64,000 nt of DNA from Klebsiella indica (GTDB lineage: Bacteria; Pseudomonadota; Gammaproteobacteria; Enterobacterales; Enterobacteriaceae), in NCBI RefSeq assembly GCF_005860775.1, contig NZ_VCHQ01000001.1:62001-126000 (forward strand), written 5' to 3'. Numbering within the stretch: the first letter of the stretch is position 1; every line of letters begins with the position of its first letter. The position numbers were made by a program, and so were the translations under genes. Shown here piece by piece: positions 1-10,117 of the stretch. The notes under the pieces are model-generated. The model saw nothing but the letters and a program-made list of their open reading frames with translations, made no database searches and was not told the DNA's origin.

Positions 1-212
1 GCGACCTCTTTACGGATACTGTCCACCAGCGTTTTTTGCGCCGACAGGCCATATTCGCCGTAATCGCTGCGCCAGAAGTGGCCATGATGATCGTTAGTAT
101 GCAGGATGGTAATTTTGTAGGTTTTATCCTGCTCATAGGCCTGCGCTGACAGGCTCCCCAGCGATAATGCAGTAACTAGCGCCAGCGCGACGCCCTGCTT
201 CATAAAGTGCAT
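1..212 (-). CDS. ushA: UDP-sugar hydrolase / 5'-nucleotidase UshA, N-terminal part (cut by window edge)
   Basis: The first about 70 residues of UshA, a periplasmic UDP-sugar diphosphatase and 5'-nucleotidase. The protein begins MHFMKQGVAL, has a Sec signal peptide ending near SLSAQA, and then the mature start YEQDKTYKITILHTNDHHGH, which contains the metal-binding Asp-His of the metallophosphatase domain. The start at 212 is chosen because a GGGAGAG ribosome site sits just upstream and the length then matches the E. coli signal peptide; an internal ATG at 203 is the alternative. The rest of the gene lies off the left edge. It is transcribed divergently from fsr. Some Salmonella carry a catalytically silent ushA allele, which cannot be judged from this fragment. 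Confidence 0.93.
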   Translation of the reverse strand, partial: MHFMKQGVALALVTALSLGSLSAQAYEQDKTYKITILHTNDHHGHFWRSDYGEYGLSAQKTLVDSIRKEV

Positions 213-375
213 ATTTCTCTCCCTGACTTAGTAACAAATGCCGAAAGTATAGCGAGTTAGCCGATTAGACAAATATGTTTTCAGAATTGCGACTTCCTTC
301 AAACCTCAGAGGCAGGTATGTTAGGCAGATAATAATTCCACCTGCATCCTCTATAAAAAACCGTTAAGTGAACCT

Positions 376-1596
376 ATGGCCATGAATCAGACCGCACAAC
401 CCTTACCCGGCCCTGCCACTGCGCCGCAAAAAGCACGTACTTCGTTTGGCATTCTCAGCGCAATCAGCCTCTCTCATTTGCTAAACGATATGATCCAGTC
501 GTTAATTTTGGCGATCTACCCGCTGCTGCAGGCAGAGTTTTCCTTAACCTTCGTGCAGATCGGGATGATCACACTCACCTTTCAGTTGGCCTCGTCGCTC
601 CTGCAACCCGTCGTCGGCTACCTGACCGACAAACATCCGATGCCGTGGTCGCTACCGGTAGGGATGTGTTTTACGCTGAGCGGTCTGGTGCTGCTGGCGA
701 TGTCCGGGAGCTTCGGAATGGTTCTGCTGGCCGCTGCACTGGTCGGTACCGGCTCGTCGGTCTTCCATCCTGAATCCTCGCGCGTGGCGCGCATGGCTTC
801 AGGCGGACGCCATGGCCTCGCGCAGTCGATATTCCAGGTTGGCGGAAATTTTGGCAGTTCTTTAGGCCCGCTGCTCGCCGCGATTATTATCGCGCCATAT
901 GGCAAAGCTAACGTTGGCTGGTTCGTTCTCGCGGCGCTGCTGGCCATCGTGGTGCTGGCGCAAATCAGTCGCTGGTATGCCGCGCAGCATCGTATGAATA
1001 AAGGCAAACCAAAGGCGGTGATTGTCAATCCGCTGCCTAGAAACAAAGTAATTCTCGCCGTTTGCGTCCTGCTAATACTTATTTTCTCGAAATATTTCTA
1101 TCTGGCGAGCATCAGCAGCTATTACACCTTTTATCTGATGCAAAAATTTGGATTATCCGTACAAAATGCCCAGATTCATCTGTTTGCCTTCCTGTTTGCG
1201 GTGGCCGCAGGAACGGTGATTGGCGGGCCTGTTGGCGACAAGATTGGCCGTAAATATGTTATTTGGGGCTCTATTCTCGGCGTAGCGCCATTTACCCTTG
1301 TTTTACCCTACGCCAGTCTGGAATGGACCGGTATTTTAACGGTGATTATTGGTTTTATCCTCGCGTCGGCCTTTTCCGCTATTCTGGTCTATGCTCAGGA
1401 GCTGCTGCCGGGCCGGATTGGCATGGTTTCTGGTCTGTTTTTCGGTTTCGCTTTTGGCATGGGCGGCCTTGGCGCCGCCGTACTGGGGCTTTTAGCTGAC
1501 CATACGGGTATCGAACTGGTCTATAAAATCTGCGCTTTCCTGCCACTTCTCGGCATCCTGACGATATTTCTCCCTAATAACCATCAAAAGTCATGA
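376..1596 (+). CDS. fsr: Fosmidomycin resistance MFS efflux protein Fsr
   Basis: A 406-residue inner-membrane transporter of the major facilitator superfamily, the same length as E. coli Fsr and nearly identical in sequence. Fsr exports fosmidomycin and confers resistance when overexpressed; its natural substrate is unclear. The protein is hydrophobic throughout with about 12 membrane segments and has the MFS loop 2-3 region (GYLTDKHPMPW) and its second-half counterpart GDKIGRKYV. The start MAMNQTAQ matches the family start, although the ribosome site upstream is weak. It is divergent from ushA, and a strong 12-bp hairpin follows directly after the stop. Confidence 0.96.
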   Translation: MAMNQTAQPLPGPATAPQKARTSFGILSAISLSHLLNDMIQSLILAIYPLLQAEFSLTFVQIGMITLTFQLASSLLQPVVGYLTDKHPMPWSLPVGMCFTLSGLVLLAMSGSFGMVLLAAALVGTGSSVFHPESSRVARMASGGRHGLAQSIFQVGGNFGSSLGPLLAAIIIAPYGKANVGWFVLAALLAIVVLAQISRWYAAQHRMNKGKPKAVIVNPLPRNKVILAVCVLLILIFSKYFYLASISSYYTFYLMQKFGLSVQNAQIHLFAFLFAVAAGTVIGGPVGDKIGRKYVIWGSILGVAPFTLVLPYASLEWTGILTVIIGFILASAFSAILVYAQELLPGRIGMVSGLFFGFAFGMGGLGAAVLGLLADHTGIELVYKICAFLPLLGILTIFLPNNHQKS

Positions 1597-1602
1597 TTAT
1601 CC

Positions 1603-1629
1603 GGCAGCCAAAGTGAAACTTTGGCTGCC
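1603..1629. terminator. Perfect 12-bp hairpin after fsr
   Basis: A perfect inverted repeat (GGCAGCCAAAGT, loop GAA, then the complement) starts 6 bases after the fsr stop. It is placed like a transcript end for fsr, but no T-run follows it, so it may be an RNA-stabilising hairpin or a factor-assisted end rather than a classic intrinsic terminator. Confidence 0.5.
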
Positions 1630-2035
1630 ACAATCTCTTACTCTACCGGCGTCATCCTGCATAACCTGCTGCCATTTTACGTTCTGTGCTTTTTTTCATG
1701 TCAATCCCATTTTTCTATAAAATTCAATAATTATTCATAAACAAAACAATCGGAATTGTCATAAACTATTACTCGGGCTTTTTGGTTTTATACCCTGAAT
1801 CATTCGAGTCGCAGGGCAACTAACGCGGATAACCGTGTTTGAAGCGGGCAAACGCCACCTCAGAATGGCTGGCACCTCACCGTGGCGCAAAGGTCCTCAG
1901 GAGCTTGCTGGATATGGCCAGATCGCATTGGGGAGCCCCAGGAATCGGGCGAGTAATTGCCGACATCCATGCCAATTGAAGTATGACGGGTATCTATACC
2001 GAAAATGGATCAACTCACCACTGCAAGGAGACGGA

Positions 2036-3712
2036 ATGCATCACGCCACCCCGCTTATTACCACCATTGTTGGCGGCCTTGTGCTCGCTTTTATACTCGG
2101 CATGATTGCCAATAAACTACGCATTTCTCCTCTGGTGGGATATCTGTTAGCGGGCGTTCTTGCAGGGCCATTCACCCCCGGTTTTGTCGCGGATACCAAA
2201 CTTGCGCCGGAACTGGCCGAGCTTGGCGTGATCCTGCTGATGTTTGGCGTCGGCCTGCATTTCTCCTTAAAAGATTTGATGGCGGTAAAAGCCATCGCCA
2301 TTCCTGGCGCAATCGCCCAGATAGCCGTGGCGACACTATTAGGCATGGCGCTCTCTACAATACTGGGCTGGTCGTTGATGATCGGTATCGTTTTTGGCCT
2401 CTGTCTTTCCACCGCCAGTACCGTGGTGCTGCTGCGCGCGCTGGAAGAACGTCAGCTTATTGATAGCCAGCGCGGGCAAATCGCTATCGGCTGGCTGATC
2501 GTTGAAGATCTGGTGATGGTGCTGACGCTGGTTCTGCTCCCCGCCGTCGCTGGCATGGCGGAGAAAGGCGATGTCGGTCTGGCTTCGCTGGCCGTCGACA
2601 TGGGTATCACCATCGGTAAAGTCGTCGCTTTTATCGCGATAATGATGCTGGTGGGCCGCCGCCTGGTACCGTGGATTATGTCACGTAGCGCCGCAACCGG
2701 CTCTCGCGAGCTGTTTACGCTGTCGGTGCTGGCGCTGGCGCTTGGCATTGCCTTCGGCGCGGTTGAGCTGTTTGATGTCTCCTTCGCCCTGGGCGCCTTC
2801 TTCGCCGGCATGGTGCTCAATGAATCCGAACTCAGCCATCGCGCGGCCCACGATACTCTGCCTCTGCGCGATGCGTTCGCTGTGCTGTTCTTTGTTTCTG
2901 TGGGCATGTTGTTTGACCCGATGATTCTGGTGGAACAACCGCTGGCGGTACTGGGAACGCTGGCAATCATTATCTTTGGTAAATCAGCCGCCGCTTTCTT
3001 TCTGGTGCGAATGTTTGGCCACTCACCGCGTACTGCGCTGACGATCGCCGCCAGCCTGGCGCAAATCGGTGAATTCGCTTTTATCCTCGCAGGGCTGGGG
3101 ATGATGCTGAATCTGCTGCCGCAGGCCGGGCAGAATCTGGTCCTTGCCGGCGCGATTATCTCAATCATGCTCAACCCGGTGTTATTCACTCTGCTGGAAA
3201 AATACCTCGATAAAACCGAAACGCTGGACGACCAGACGCTGGAAGAGGTGCTGGAAGAAGAGAAGCAGATCCCGGTTGATATTTGTAATCACGCGCTGCT
3301 GGTGGGTTTTGGTCGCGTTGGCAGCCTGCTCGGTGAAAAACTGATGTCCCAGGGAATACCACTGGTGGTTATCGAAACATCGCGTACGCGCGTAGATGAG
3401 CTTCGCGCCAGGGGAATTCGCGCGGTATTGGGTAATGCCGCCAACGAAGAGATTATGAATCTGGCGCATCTGGACTGCGCCCGCTGGCTGCTGCTAACCA
3501 TCCCTAATGGCTACGAAGCCGGGGAAATCGTTGCTTCTGCGCGTGATAAGTGCCCGCATATCGAGATCATCGCCCGCGCCCATTATGACGATGAAGTGGA
3601 GTACATTGTTGAACGTGGGGCCAACCAGGTGGTGATGGGCGAGCGGGAAATTGCCCGCGCAATGCTGCAACTGCTTGAAACGCCGCCAGCAGGAGAGGTG
3701 GTGACGGGGTAA
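2036..3712 (+). CDS. ybaL: Putative cation/proton antiporter YbaL (Kef-type, CPA2)
   Basis: A 558-residue inner-membrane protein of the CPA2 monovalent cation:proton antiporter family, related to KefB/KefC. Residues about 1-390 form the sodium/hydrogen exchanger membrane domain with roughly 12 hydrophobic segments. Residues about 415-540 form a TrkA-N (RCK) nucleotide-binding domain with the motif NHALLVGFGRVGS. The frame stays open upstream to a GTG at 1835, but the true start is the ATG at 2036: it has AAGGAG six bases before it and gives the family N-terminus MHHATPLITT and family length. The physiological ion is not established. A REP element follows, then convergent gsk. Confidence 0.95.
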   Translation: MHHATPLITTIVGGLVLAFILGMIANKLRISPLVGYLLAGVLAGPFTPGFVADTKLAPELAELGVILLMFGVGLHFSLKDLMAVKAIAIPGAIAQIAVATLLGMALSTILGWSLMIGIVFGLCLSTASTVVLLRALEERQLIDSQRGQIAIGWLIVEDLVMVLTLVLLPAVAGMAEKGDVGLASLAVDMGITIGKVVAFIAIMMLVGRRLVPWIMSRSAATGSRELFTLSVLALALGIAFGAVELFDVSFALGAFFAGMVLNESELSHRAAHDTLPLRDAFAVLFFVSVGMLFDPMILVEQPLAVLGTLAIIIFGKSAAAFFLVRMFGHSPRTALTIAASLAQIGEFAFILAGLGMMLNLLPQAGQNLVLAGAIISIMLNPVLFTLLEKYLDKTETLDDQTLEEVLEEEKQIPVDICNHALLVGFGRVGSLLGEKLMSQGIPLVVIETSRTRVDELRARGIRAVLGNAANEEIMNLAHLDCARWLLLTIPNGYEAGEIVASARDKCPHIEIIARAHYDDEVEYIVERGANQVVMGEREIARAMLQLLETPPAGEVVTG

Positions 3713-3728
3713 ACGTCCCCCCTCCCTG

Positions 3729-3754
3729 GCCCGGTAAGCGTAACACCGCCGGGC
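3729..3754. repeat. REP element between ybaL and gsk
   Basis: An imperfect palindrome with GCCCGGTAAGCGTAACACC-type core typical of enterobacterial REP sequences, lying between the convergent ends of ybaL and gsk. REP hairpins commonly protect 3' ends of transcripts and bind gyrase or DNA polymerase I. Confidence 0.75.
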
Positions 3755-3762
3755 AATACAAC

Positions 3763-5067
3763 TTAACGATCCCAGTAAGCCTCTTCCAGGCTGTCTTCCC
3801 GTTCCGGCAGGCCGCGAGTCAGGCGCGGCGAATGCTGATTCAGTACCTGATAGCTTACACGGTTAGCATATTTACACACCTGCGCCAGGGATGAATAGGT
3901 CAGCCATTTGCATTTGTGCTTGCTGGAGTTTGGCACGTTATTACGGTGATAGTTGTTGGCGGTGACATCATGCAGCAGCGCCGCCAGCGCGCCGTCGCCC
4001 GCGCCGTTGGTATTCATGATCTTCTCCGGCCCGCCCATATACGGGGCAATATGCGAATAAATGCGCAGTGGATTAACGCAATCCTGATAACGCATCGCGC
4101 GGCTGAATTCATACTGGTTAAACTCGGCGATAGCCCCGGGCAGCAGCGGATGCTGCGTTTTTCGCTTCGCCTCATCCTCGGTAAAACTCGCCATATAAAG
4201 CCCGGCAGGCCCGGCGGTACACAGTACCAGATCCACCCACTCCAGCGCCTTATCGGCAGCCAGCAGTGGATCGGACAAGCCGGTCAGCGCTTCCGCTTCC
4301 TCTTCATTCATCGCCAGAATCGACACATGCTCCTTGAGGAACTGCTGCCACCAGTCCGGGTTATCGGCGATAACGTATTTGGTGCCCAGCGTCAGAACCA
4401 CCGGCACATCGTGCTTTTTCGCATACTCAATGGCTTTCATCGTCGCGTCCGCCATCGGCTCGCCCGGTTTGCAGCGCACAAGATAAGACGTCAGCACCAG
4501 CGCGGAAGCGCCGGCGATAACGCTTTCCGGGATGCTGTCCGGGTGCAGTTTATTCATATGGCCAGGACTGATGGCAAAAGTACGCTCGCCGGAATCGCTA
4601 ATCAGCGTAAAACAACGGCCAATCGCCCCATCCACGCCTTGCAGGTAGTTCAGATCGGTACGGCTGGAGGTATTACACAGATAACGGTAAGCATAACCGC
4701 CAATTTCAATATTGCGACACATCACGCCAAGCAGAACCGAGCGGTCATCCGCCAGCACCGAGTAGTTGTGCAACGTGTTGCCAATCGTGCCACCGGCAAA
4801 CTGGTGGGTAATCAGATCATCGCGTACCAGCTCCTGATACAGCGCCTCGGCAACATCATCTTCAATCACCAGGGAGTGTCCGGCGCTCAGGCCGTAGCGT
4901 ACGATAAACGCTTCATCCACTTTCGCTTCTATATCCACCAACGTTTGATCGATGCCGACGACCCAGGCGACGCTGGATTCATTGTCCGGCTGAATTTGTT
5001 TTAGCAGCGGATCGCGAGCGTTGACGGGAAAGTAGTGTTTGGATTTACGTTTACCGGGAAATTTCAT
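3763..5067 (-). CDS. gsk: Inosine/guanosine kinase
   Basis: A 434-residue cytoplasmic kinase of the PfkB/ribokinase family that phosphorylates inosine and guanosine to IMP and GMP in purine salvage. Length and sequence match E. coli Gsk closely. The PfkB signature near residues 352-360 reads MNTNGAGDGALAALL, where the GAGDG Asp is the catalytic base and the Gly-rich turn forms the anion hole. The start MKFPGKRK matches the family. It is convergent with ybaL and lies downstream of hemH in the same orientation with a 63-base gap. Confidence 0.97.
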   Translation of the reverse strand: MKFPGKRKSKHYFPVNARDPLLKQIQPDNESSVAWVVGIDQTLVDIEAKVDEAFIVRYGLSAGHSLVIEDDVAEALYQELVRDDLITHQFAGGTIGNTLHNYSVLADDRSVLLGVMCRNIEIGGYAYRYLCNTSSRTDLNYLQGVDGAIGRCFTLISDSGERTFAISPGHMNKLHPDSIPESVIAGASALVLTSYLVRCKPGEPMADATMKAIEYAKKHDVPVVLTLGTKYVIADNPDWWQQFLKEHVSILAMNEEEAEALTGLSDPLLAADKALEWVDLVLCTAGPAGLYMASFTEDEAKRKTQHPLLPGAIAEFNQYEFSRAMRYQDCVNPLRIYSHIAPYMGGPEKIMNTNGAGDGALAALLHDVTANNYHRNNVPNSSKHKCKWLTYSSLAQVCKYANRVSYQVLNQHSPRLTRGLPEREDSLEEAYWDR

Positions 5068-5130
5068 AGTGGTGATTTATTGGCAGTGAACAAGCGGGGA
5101 ATAGTAGCATACTCCCCTCACCACGCGCGA

Positions 5131-6093
5131 TCAGCGATATTTCGCCGTCAGGTTGACCATCATTTCAATATGTGCGGAATCCGCATTAAGTGCCGGAATA
5201 TATTCATATTTCTGCCCACCGGCGGTAAGAAAAATTTCCCGGTTCTGCACGGCGACCTCCTCCAGCGTTTCCAGACAATCAGCGGCAAATCCAGGACAAA
5301 TAACCTGAATATGCCGGACCCCCTTCTCACCGAGCATTTTCAGCGTCTGGTCGGTGTAAGGCGTTAACCAGGGCTCCCGACCAAAACGCGACTGGAAGGT
5401 CATCATGACCTGTTCATGCGGCAGTCCGAGGGCTGAAACCAGTTCTCGGGTGGTATCACGACAACGCTGAGGATAGCTATCCCCTTGCCGGGCATAACGC
5501 TGCGGGATCCCATGATAGGAGAGCAGGAGTATATCCGGCTCACCATGCGTCACAAACGAAGCGCGAACGCTGGCGGCAAGCGCGTGAATATAATCCATAT
5601 CATCAGCGTAATCGCGAATAAAAGAGATTCCGGGGATTGACCGTTTTTTGGCGAAAATACGTCCCAGTTCGTCCCAAACCGCCGCCACGGTAGAACAGGA
5701 GTACTGCGGATAGAGCGGCAGCACCACAATATGGTCAACCCCCTGCTCCAGCAGTTCATCCACTGCGCTTTCCAGCGACGGCGAACCGTAGCTCATCCCC
5801 AGCGCAACCGGCGTATCCGGCAGACATGCCGCCAGCGCCTGCTGTTGCTGACGACTGTAGACCATCAGCGGAGAGCCCTCCGCCATCCAGATAGACTGGT
5901 ACAGCTTAGCCACCCGTGGCGCGCGCAGCGGCAATATCACGCCCCGCAGCAGCGGCCACCACAGCAGACGAGAAGTATCCACCACGCGTTGATCGCTTAA
6001 AAATTGCTTCAGATAGCGTTTAACCGCTTCAGGAGTTGGGGCATCGGGAGTGCCAAGGTTAGCCAGCAGGATACCGGTTTTCGTCTGATGCAT
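5131..6093 (-). CDS. hemH: Ferrochelatase HemH
   Basis: A 320-residue ferrochelatase, the last enzyme of haem synthesis, inserting ferrous iron into protoporphyrin IX. The length equals E. coli HemH. The signature SYHGIPQRY contains the metal-handling His near residue 194, and CLETLEEVA near residue 264 contains the conserved Glu of the active site. The start [19 protein letters not shown] matches the family N-terminus. It lies between adk and gsk in the same orientation, as in E. coli, separated from adk by a BIME. Confidence 0.97.
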   Translation of the reverse strand: MHQTKTGILLANLGTPDAPTPEAVKRYLKQFLSDQRVVDTSRLLWWPLLRGVILPLRAPRVAKLYQSIWMAEGSPLMVYSRQQQQALAACLPDTPVALGMSYGSPSLESAVDELLEQGVDHIVVLPLYPQYSCSTVAAVWDELGRIFAKKRSIPGISFIRDYADDMDYIHALAASVRASFVTHGEPDILLLSYHGIPQRYARQGDSYPQRCRDTTRELVSALGLPHEQVMMTFQSRFGREPWLTPYTDQTLKMLGEKGVRHIQVICPGFAADCLETLEEVAVQNREIFLTAGGQKYEYIPALNADSAHIEMMVNLTAKYR

Positions 6094-6183
6094 TACCGCC
6101 TCTTATTGATTCAAATTGTTGATAATTGTAGCGGAAAAGCGAGGAAGAAAAACTAATTGCTGCGAGAGGTAAGATGAGAATTT

Positions 6184-6257
6184 GCCTGATGGCGCTGCGC
6201 TTATCAGGCCGACAAGAAAATCGTAGGCCGGATAGGGTGATTACACCGCCATCCGGC
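6184..6257. repeat. BIME (two REP units) between hemH and adk
   Basis: Two REP-type palindromes in head-to-head arrangement: the first begins GCCTGATGGCGCTGCGC and the second GCCGGATAGGGTG. They sit between the adk stop and the hemH start, where they could separate expression of two same-strand genes. Confidence 0.85.
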
Positions 6258-6280
6258 ATTAACATTAACCGCGCTAAAAC

Positions 6281-6958
<678 letters not shown>

Positions 6959-7104
6959 TTAAAAAAAGCGCTAAACGATACCACCATCACGCAACTCGCT
7001 CAAGGAAGGCGCCCGACGCTGAAACGGTTAACGGGATAAGAATAAGAAAAGAGCAGGTTTGAGAGGAATAAAATACCGAATGGCGGGCCTGAACAAACTG
7101 TAAA

Positions 7105-7136
7105 GCCGGACGGGACGCTCACGCGTCGCATCCGGC
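7105..7136. repeat. REP element between htpG and adk
   Basis: A single REP-like palindrome (GCCGGACGGGACGC ... GCATCCGGC) just after the htpG stop, on the adk promoter side. Confidence 0.75.
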
Positions 7137-7151
7137 ATCACGACGCCGCTA

Positions 7152-9026
7152 TCAGGATACCAGCAACTGGTTCATACGGCGAATAAACTGGTTCGGATCT
7201 TCCAGCGTGCCGCGTTCAGCGAACAGCGCCTGATCTAACAGCAGTTCTACCCACTCTTTGAACTGCGTTTCATCCTGGGTATCCGCCGCGCGTTTCACCA
7301 GAACGTGATCCGGGTTGAGTTCGAAAATATATTTCACTTCCGGCACGGTCTGGCCCGCAGCGGCAAACAGTTTCGCCATCTGCGTGCCCATCTCATCCGC
7401 ATCGGTGGTGACAATAGCCGGCGTATCAGTCAGGCGATGGGTCAGACGAACCTCTTTCACCCGCTCGCCCAGCAGTTTTTTCACCCGCTCAACGAACGGC
7501 TCAAGCGCTTTTTCCGCTTCTTTGGCGCTTTCATCAACTTCATCTGTCAGTTTATCCAGCGACTCATCGGCTTTCGCCACTGACTGGAACGGCTTACCGT
7601 CGAACTCGGTCAGATAGCTCATCATCCACTCGTCGATGCGATCGGAAAGCAGCAGAACCTCAATGCCTTTCTTACGCAGCAGTTCCAGATGCGGGCTGCT
7701 CTTCGCGGCGGCATAGCTGTCGGCAGTGATGTAATAGATCTTCTCCTGCCCTTCTTTCATGCGGGAGATATACTCTTCCAGAGAGACGGTTTGCGCAGAA
7801 GAATCCGTATGCGTGGAAGCAAAACGCATCAGCTTAGCGATAGTTTCCCGGTTAGCATGATCTTCCGCCGGGCCTTCTTTCAGCACCAGACCAAACTGCT
7901 GCCAGAAAGTCTGGTATTTTTCCGCATCGTCTTTCGCCAGTTTTTCCAGCATCTGCAGCGCGCGTTTGGTCAGTGCGGTGCGCAGGTTGCGGGTAACGGT
8001 GCTGTCCTGGAGGATTTCGCGGGAAACGTTCAGCGGCAGATCGTTGGAATCAATCAGACCACGCACGAAGCGCAGGTAGTTCGGCATGAACTGCTCGGCG
8101 TCGTCCATGATAAAGACGCGCTGTACGTACAGTTTCAGCCCATGTTTGTGATCGCGGTTCCACATATCCCACGGCGCCTGAGACGGGATGTACAGCAGGC
8201 TGGTGTACTCCTGCTTACCTTCCACGCGGTTGTGGCTCCAGGTCAGCGGGTCGGTATAGTCGTGAGCAATGTGTTTGTAAAACTCGTTATACTCGTCGTC
8301 TTTAATTTCCGACTTATTGCGGGTCCACAGCGCCTGGGCTTTGTTGATTTTCTCCCAGGAAATGACGGTTTCACCGTCAACCTCTTCGCGCTTTTCAATT
8401 TCAACCGGCAGCGCGATATGGTCAGAGTATTTGCTGATGATCGAACGCACGCGCCAGTCGTTGAGGAAATCATCTTCGCCTTCACGCAGGTGCAGCGTAA
8501 TCTCGGTACCGCGATCGGCTTTGCTGATATCGGCAACGGTGTATTCTCCTTCCCCTGCGGATTCCCAGAATACGCCGTTTTCCGCGCTATCACCCGCCGC
8601 ACGGGTGCGTACGGTCACTTTATCAGCGACAATAAACGCCGAATAGAAGCCGACGCCAAACTGGCCGATCAACTGGCTGTCTTTCGCCTGGTCAGACCCC
8701 ATGGACTCAAGGAATGCTTTGGTGCCGGACTTGGCGATAGTACCGAGATGATCAATGACCTCATCACGGTTCATGCCGATACCGTTATCGGCGATGGTCA
8801 GCGTGCGGTTGTCTTTATCAAATGAAACACGCACGCGCAGCTCACCATCCCCCTCGTACAGATCCGGCTGGGACAGCGCGCGGAAACGCAGCTTATCGGC
8901 CGCATCAGAGGCGTTGGAAATCAGCTCACGCAGGAAAATTTCTTTATTGGAATAAAGAGAATGGATCATCAGGTGCAGAAGCTGTTTTACCTCTGACTGA
9001 AAACCACGAGTTTCTTGTCCTTTCAT
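7152..9026 (-). CDS. htpG: Hsp90-family chaperone HtpG
   Basis: A 624-residue bacterial Hsp90. The N-terminal GHKL ATPase domain (about residues 1-215) shows the family signatures [23 protein letters not shown] and [11 protein letters not shown]; middle and C-terminal dimerisation domains follow. It acts as a cytoplasmic ATP-dependent dimeric chaperone cooperating with the DnaK system. Length equals E. coli HtpG. A consensus sigma-32 heat-shock promoter lies about 55-80 bases upstream. The gene lies between recR and adk. Confidence 0.98.
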   Translation of the reverse strand: MKGQETRGFQSEVKQLLHLMIHSLYSNKEIFLRELISNASDAADKLRFRALSQPDLYEGDGELRVRVSFDKDNRTLTIADNGIGMNRDEVIDHLGTIAKSGTKAFLESMGSDQAKDSQLIGQFGVGFYSAFIVADKVTVRTRAAGDSAENGVFWESAGEGEYTVADISKADRGTEITLHLREGEDDFLNDWRVRSIISKYSDHIALPVEIEKREEVDGETVISWEKINKAQALWTRNKSEIKDDEYNEFYKHIAHDYTDPLTWSHNRVEGKQEYTSLLYIPSQAPWDMWNRDHKHGLKLYVQRVFIMDDAEQFMPNYLRFVRGLIDSNDLPLNVSREILQDSTVTRNLRTALTKRALQMLEKLAKDDAEKYQTFWQQFGLVLKEGPAEDHANRETIAKLMRFASTHTDSSAQTVSLEEYISRMKEGQEKIYYITADSYAAAKSSPHLELLRKKGIEVLLLSDRIDEWMMSYLTEFDGKPFQSVAKADESLDKLTDEVDESAKEAEKALEPFVERVKKLLGERVKEVRLTHRLTDTPAIVTTDADEMGTQMAKLFAAAGQTVPEVKYIFELNPDHVLVKRAADTQDETQFKEWVELLLDQALFAERGTLEDPNQFIRRMNQLLVS

Positions 9027-9079
9027 CTAAATCAACCTCAACAATGCCATTGTTAATGGTAAAAAAACCGTTGAGGGTG

Positions 9080-9108
9080 AGATGGGGACAAAAAGGGAAA
9101 TTTTCAAG
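9080..9108 (-). promoter_or_regulatory. Sigma-32 heat-shock promoter of htpG
   Basis: On the minus strand the sequence reads CTTGAAA, a 14-base spacer, then CCCCATCT. This matches the RpoH consensus (CTTGAAA / CCCCATnT) at both elements with the expected spacing, about 55 bases upstream of the htpG ATG. Confidence 0.93.
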
Positions 9109-9137
9109 CGGAGGCCCCAAAAAGCACCTCCGTTTGG

Positions 9138-9742
9138 TTAAAAACGAATCTTGTGACGCCCGGCAAGGGAGTGGGACAACGTGGTGCCGTCGACCATTTC
9201 CAGCTCACCGCCCACCGGCACACCGTGAGCAATACGGCTGGCCTCCACGCCATATTGCGCGCAAAGCTCGGCAATAAAGTTGGCGGTCGCTTCTCCCTCC
9301 ACCGTCGGGTTGGTGGCGAGGATCACTTCGCTGAGCGATTCTGACGCCAGACGCTGCTCCAGACGATCGAGACCGATATCATCCGGCCCGATGCCGTCAA
9401 GCGGCGACAGATGCCCCATCAGCACGAAGTAGCGCCCGGAATACTGGCCGGTCTGCTCAATGGCGTAGATGTCCGCCGGACTTTCTACCACACAGATCTG
9501 GCCATTTTCTTTACGTCGAGGATTACTGCAAATATTGCACACCTCTTGTTCAGTAAAGGTGCGGCAATCGGCGCAGTGACCAATTTCCGACATCGCCCGG
9601 GTGAGCGCCTGCGCCAGGCGCATCCCGCCGCTGCGGTCACGCTGCAGCAGGGTAAACGCCATGCGCTGCGCTGACTTCGGGCCAACGCCCGGCAGGCAAC
9701 GCAGCGCTTCCATAAGCTGAGTTAGCAGCGGACTGGTCTGCA

Positions 9743-9743
<1 letters not shown>
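9138..9743 (-). CDS. recR: Recombination mediator protein RecR
   Basis: A 201-residue RecR, partner of RecF and RecO in loading RecA onto gapped DNA coated with SSB. It has an N-terminal helix-hairpin-helix ([11 protein letters not shown], about residues 17-27), a zinc-finger with Cys57, Cys60, Cys69 and Cys72, and a Toprim domain ([14 protein letters not shown] onward). Its ATG overlaps the stop of ybaB by one base, so translation is probably coupled in the dnaX-ybaB-recR operon. Length matches E. coli. Confidence 0.97.
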
Positions 9744-10111
<368 letters not shown>

Positions 10112-10117
10112 TTACGA

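Noticed and set aside
1835-2035. N-terminal extension of YbaL from a GTG
   Set aside because: It has no ribosome site and does not resemble Kef-type N-termini; the ATG at 2036 has AAGGAG and the family start.
3916-5004. 362-codon frame opposite gsk
   Set aside because: It is antisense to a well-conserved gene, shows no domain and has low-complexity His/Arg/Gln composition typical of shadow frames.
7689-8825. 378-codon frame opposite htpG
   Set aside because: Antisense shadow of a conserved chaperone gene with no recognisable domain or ribosome site.
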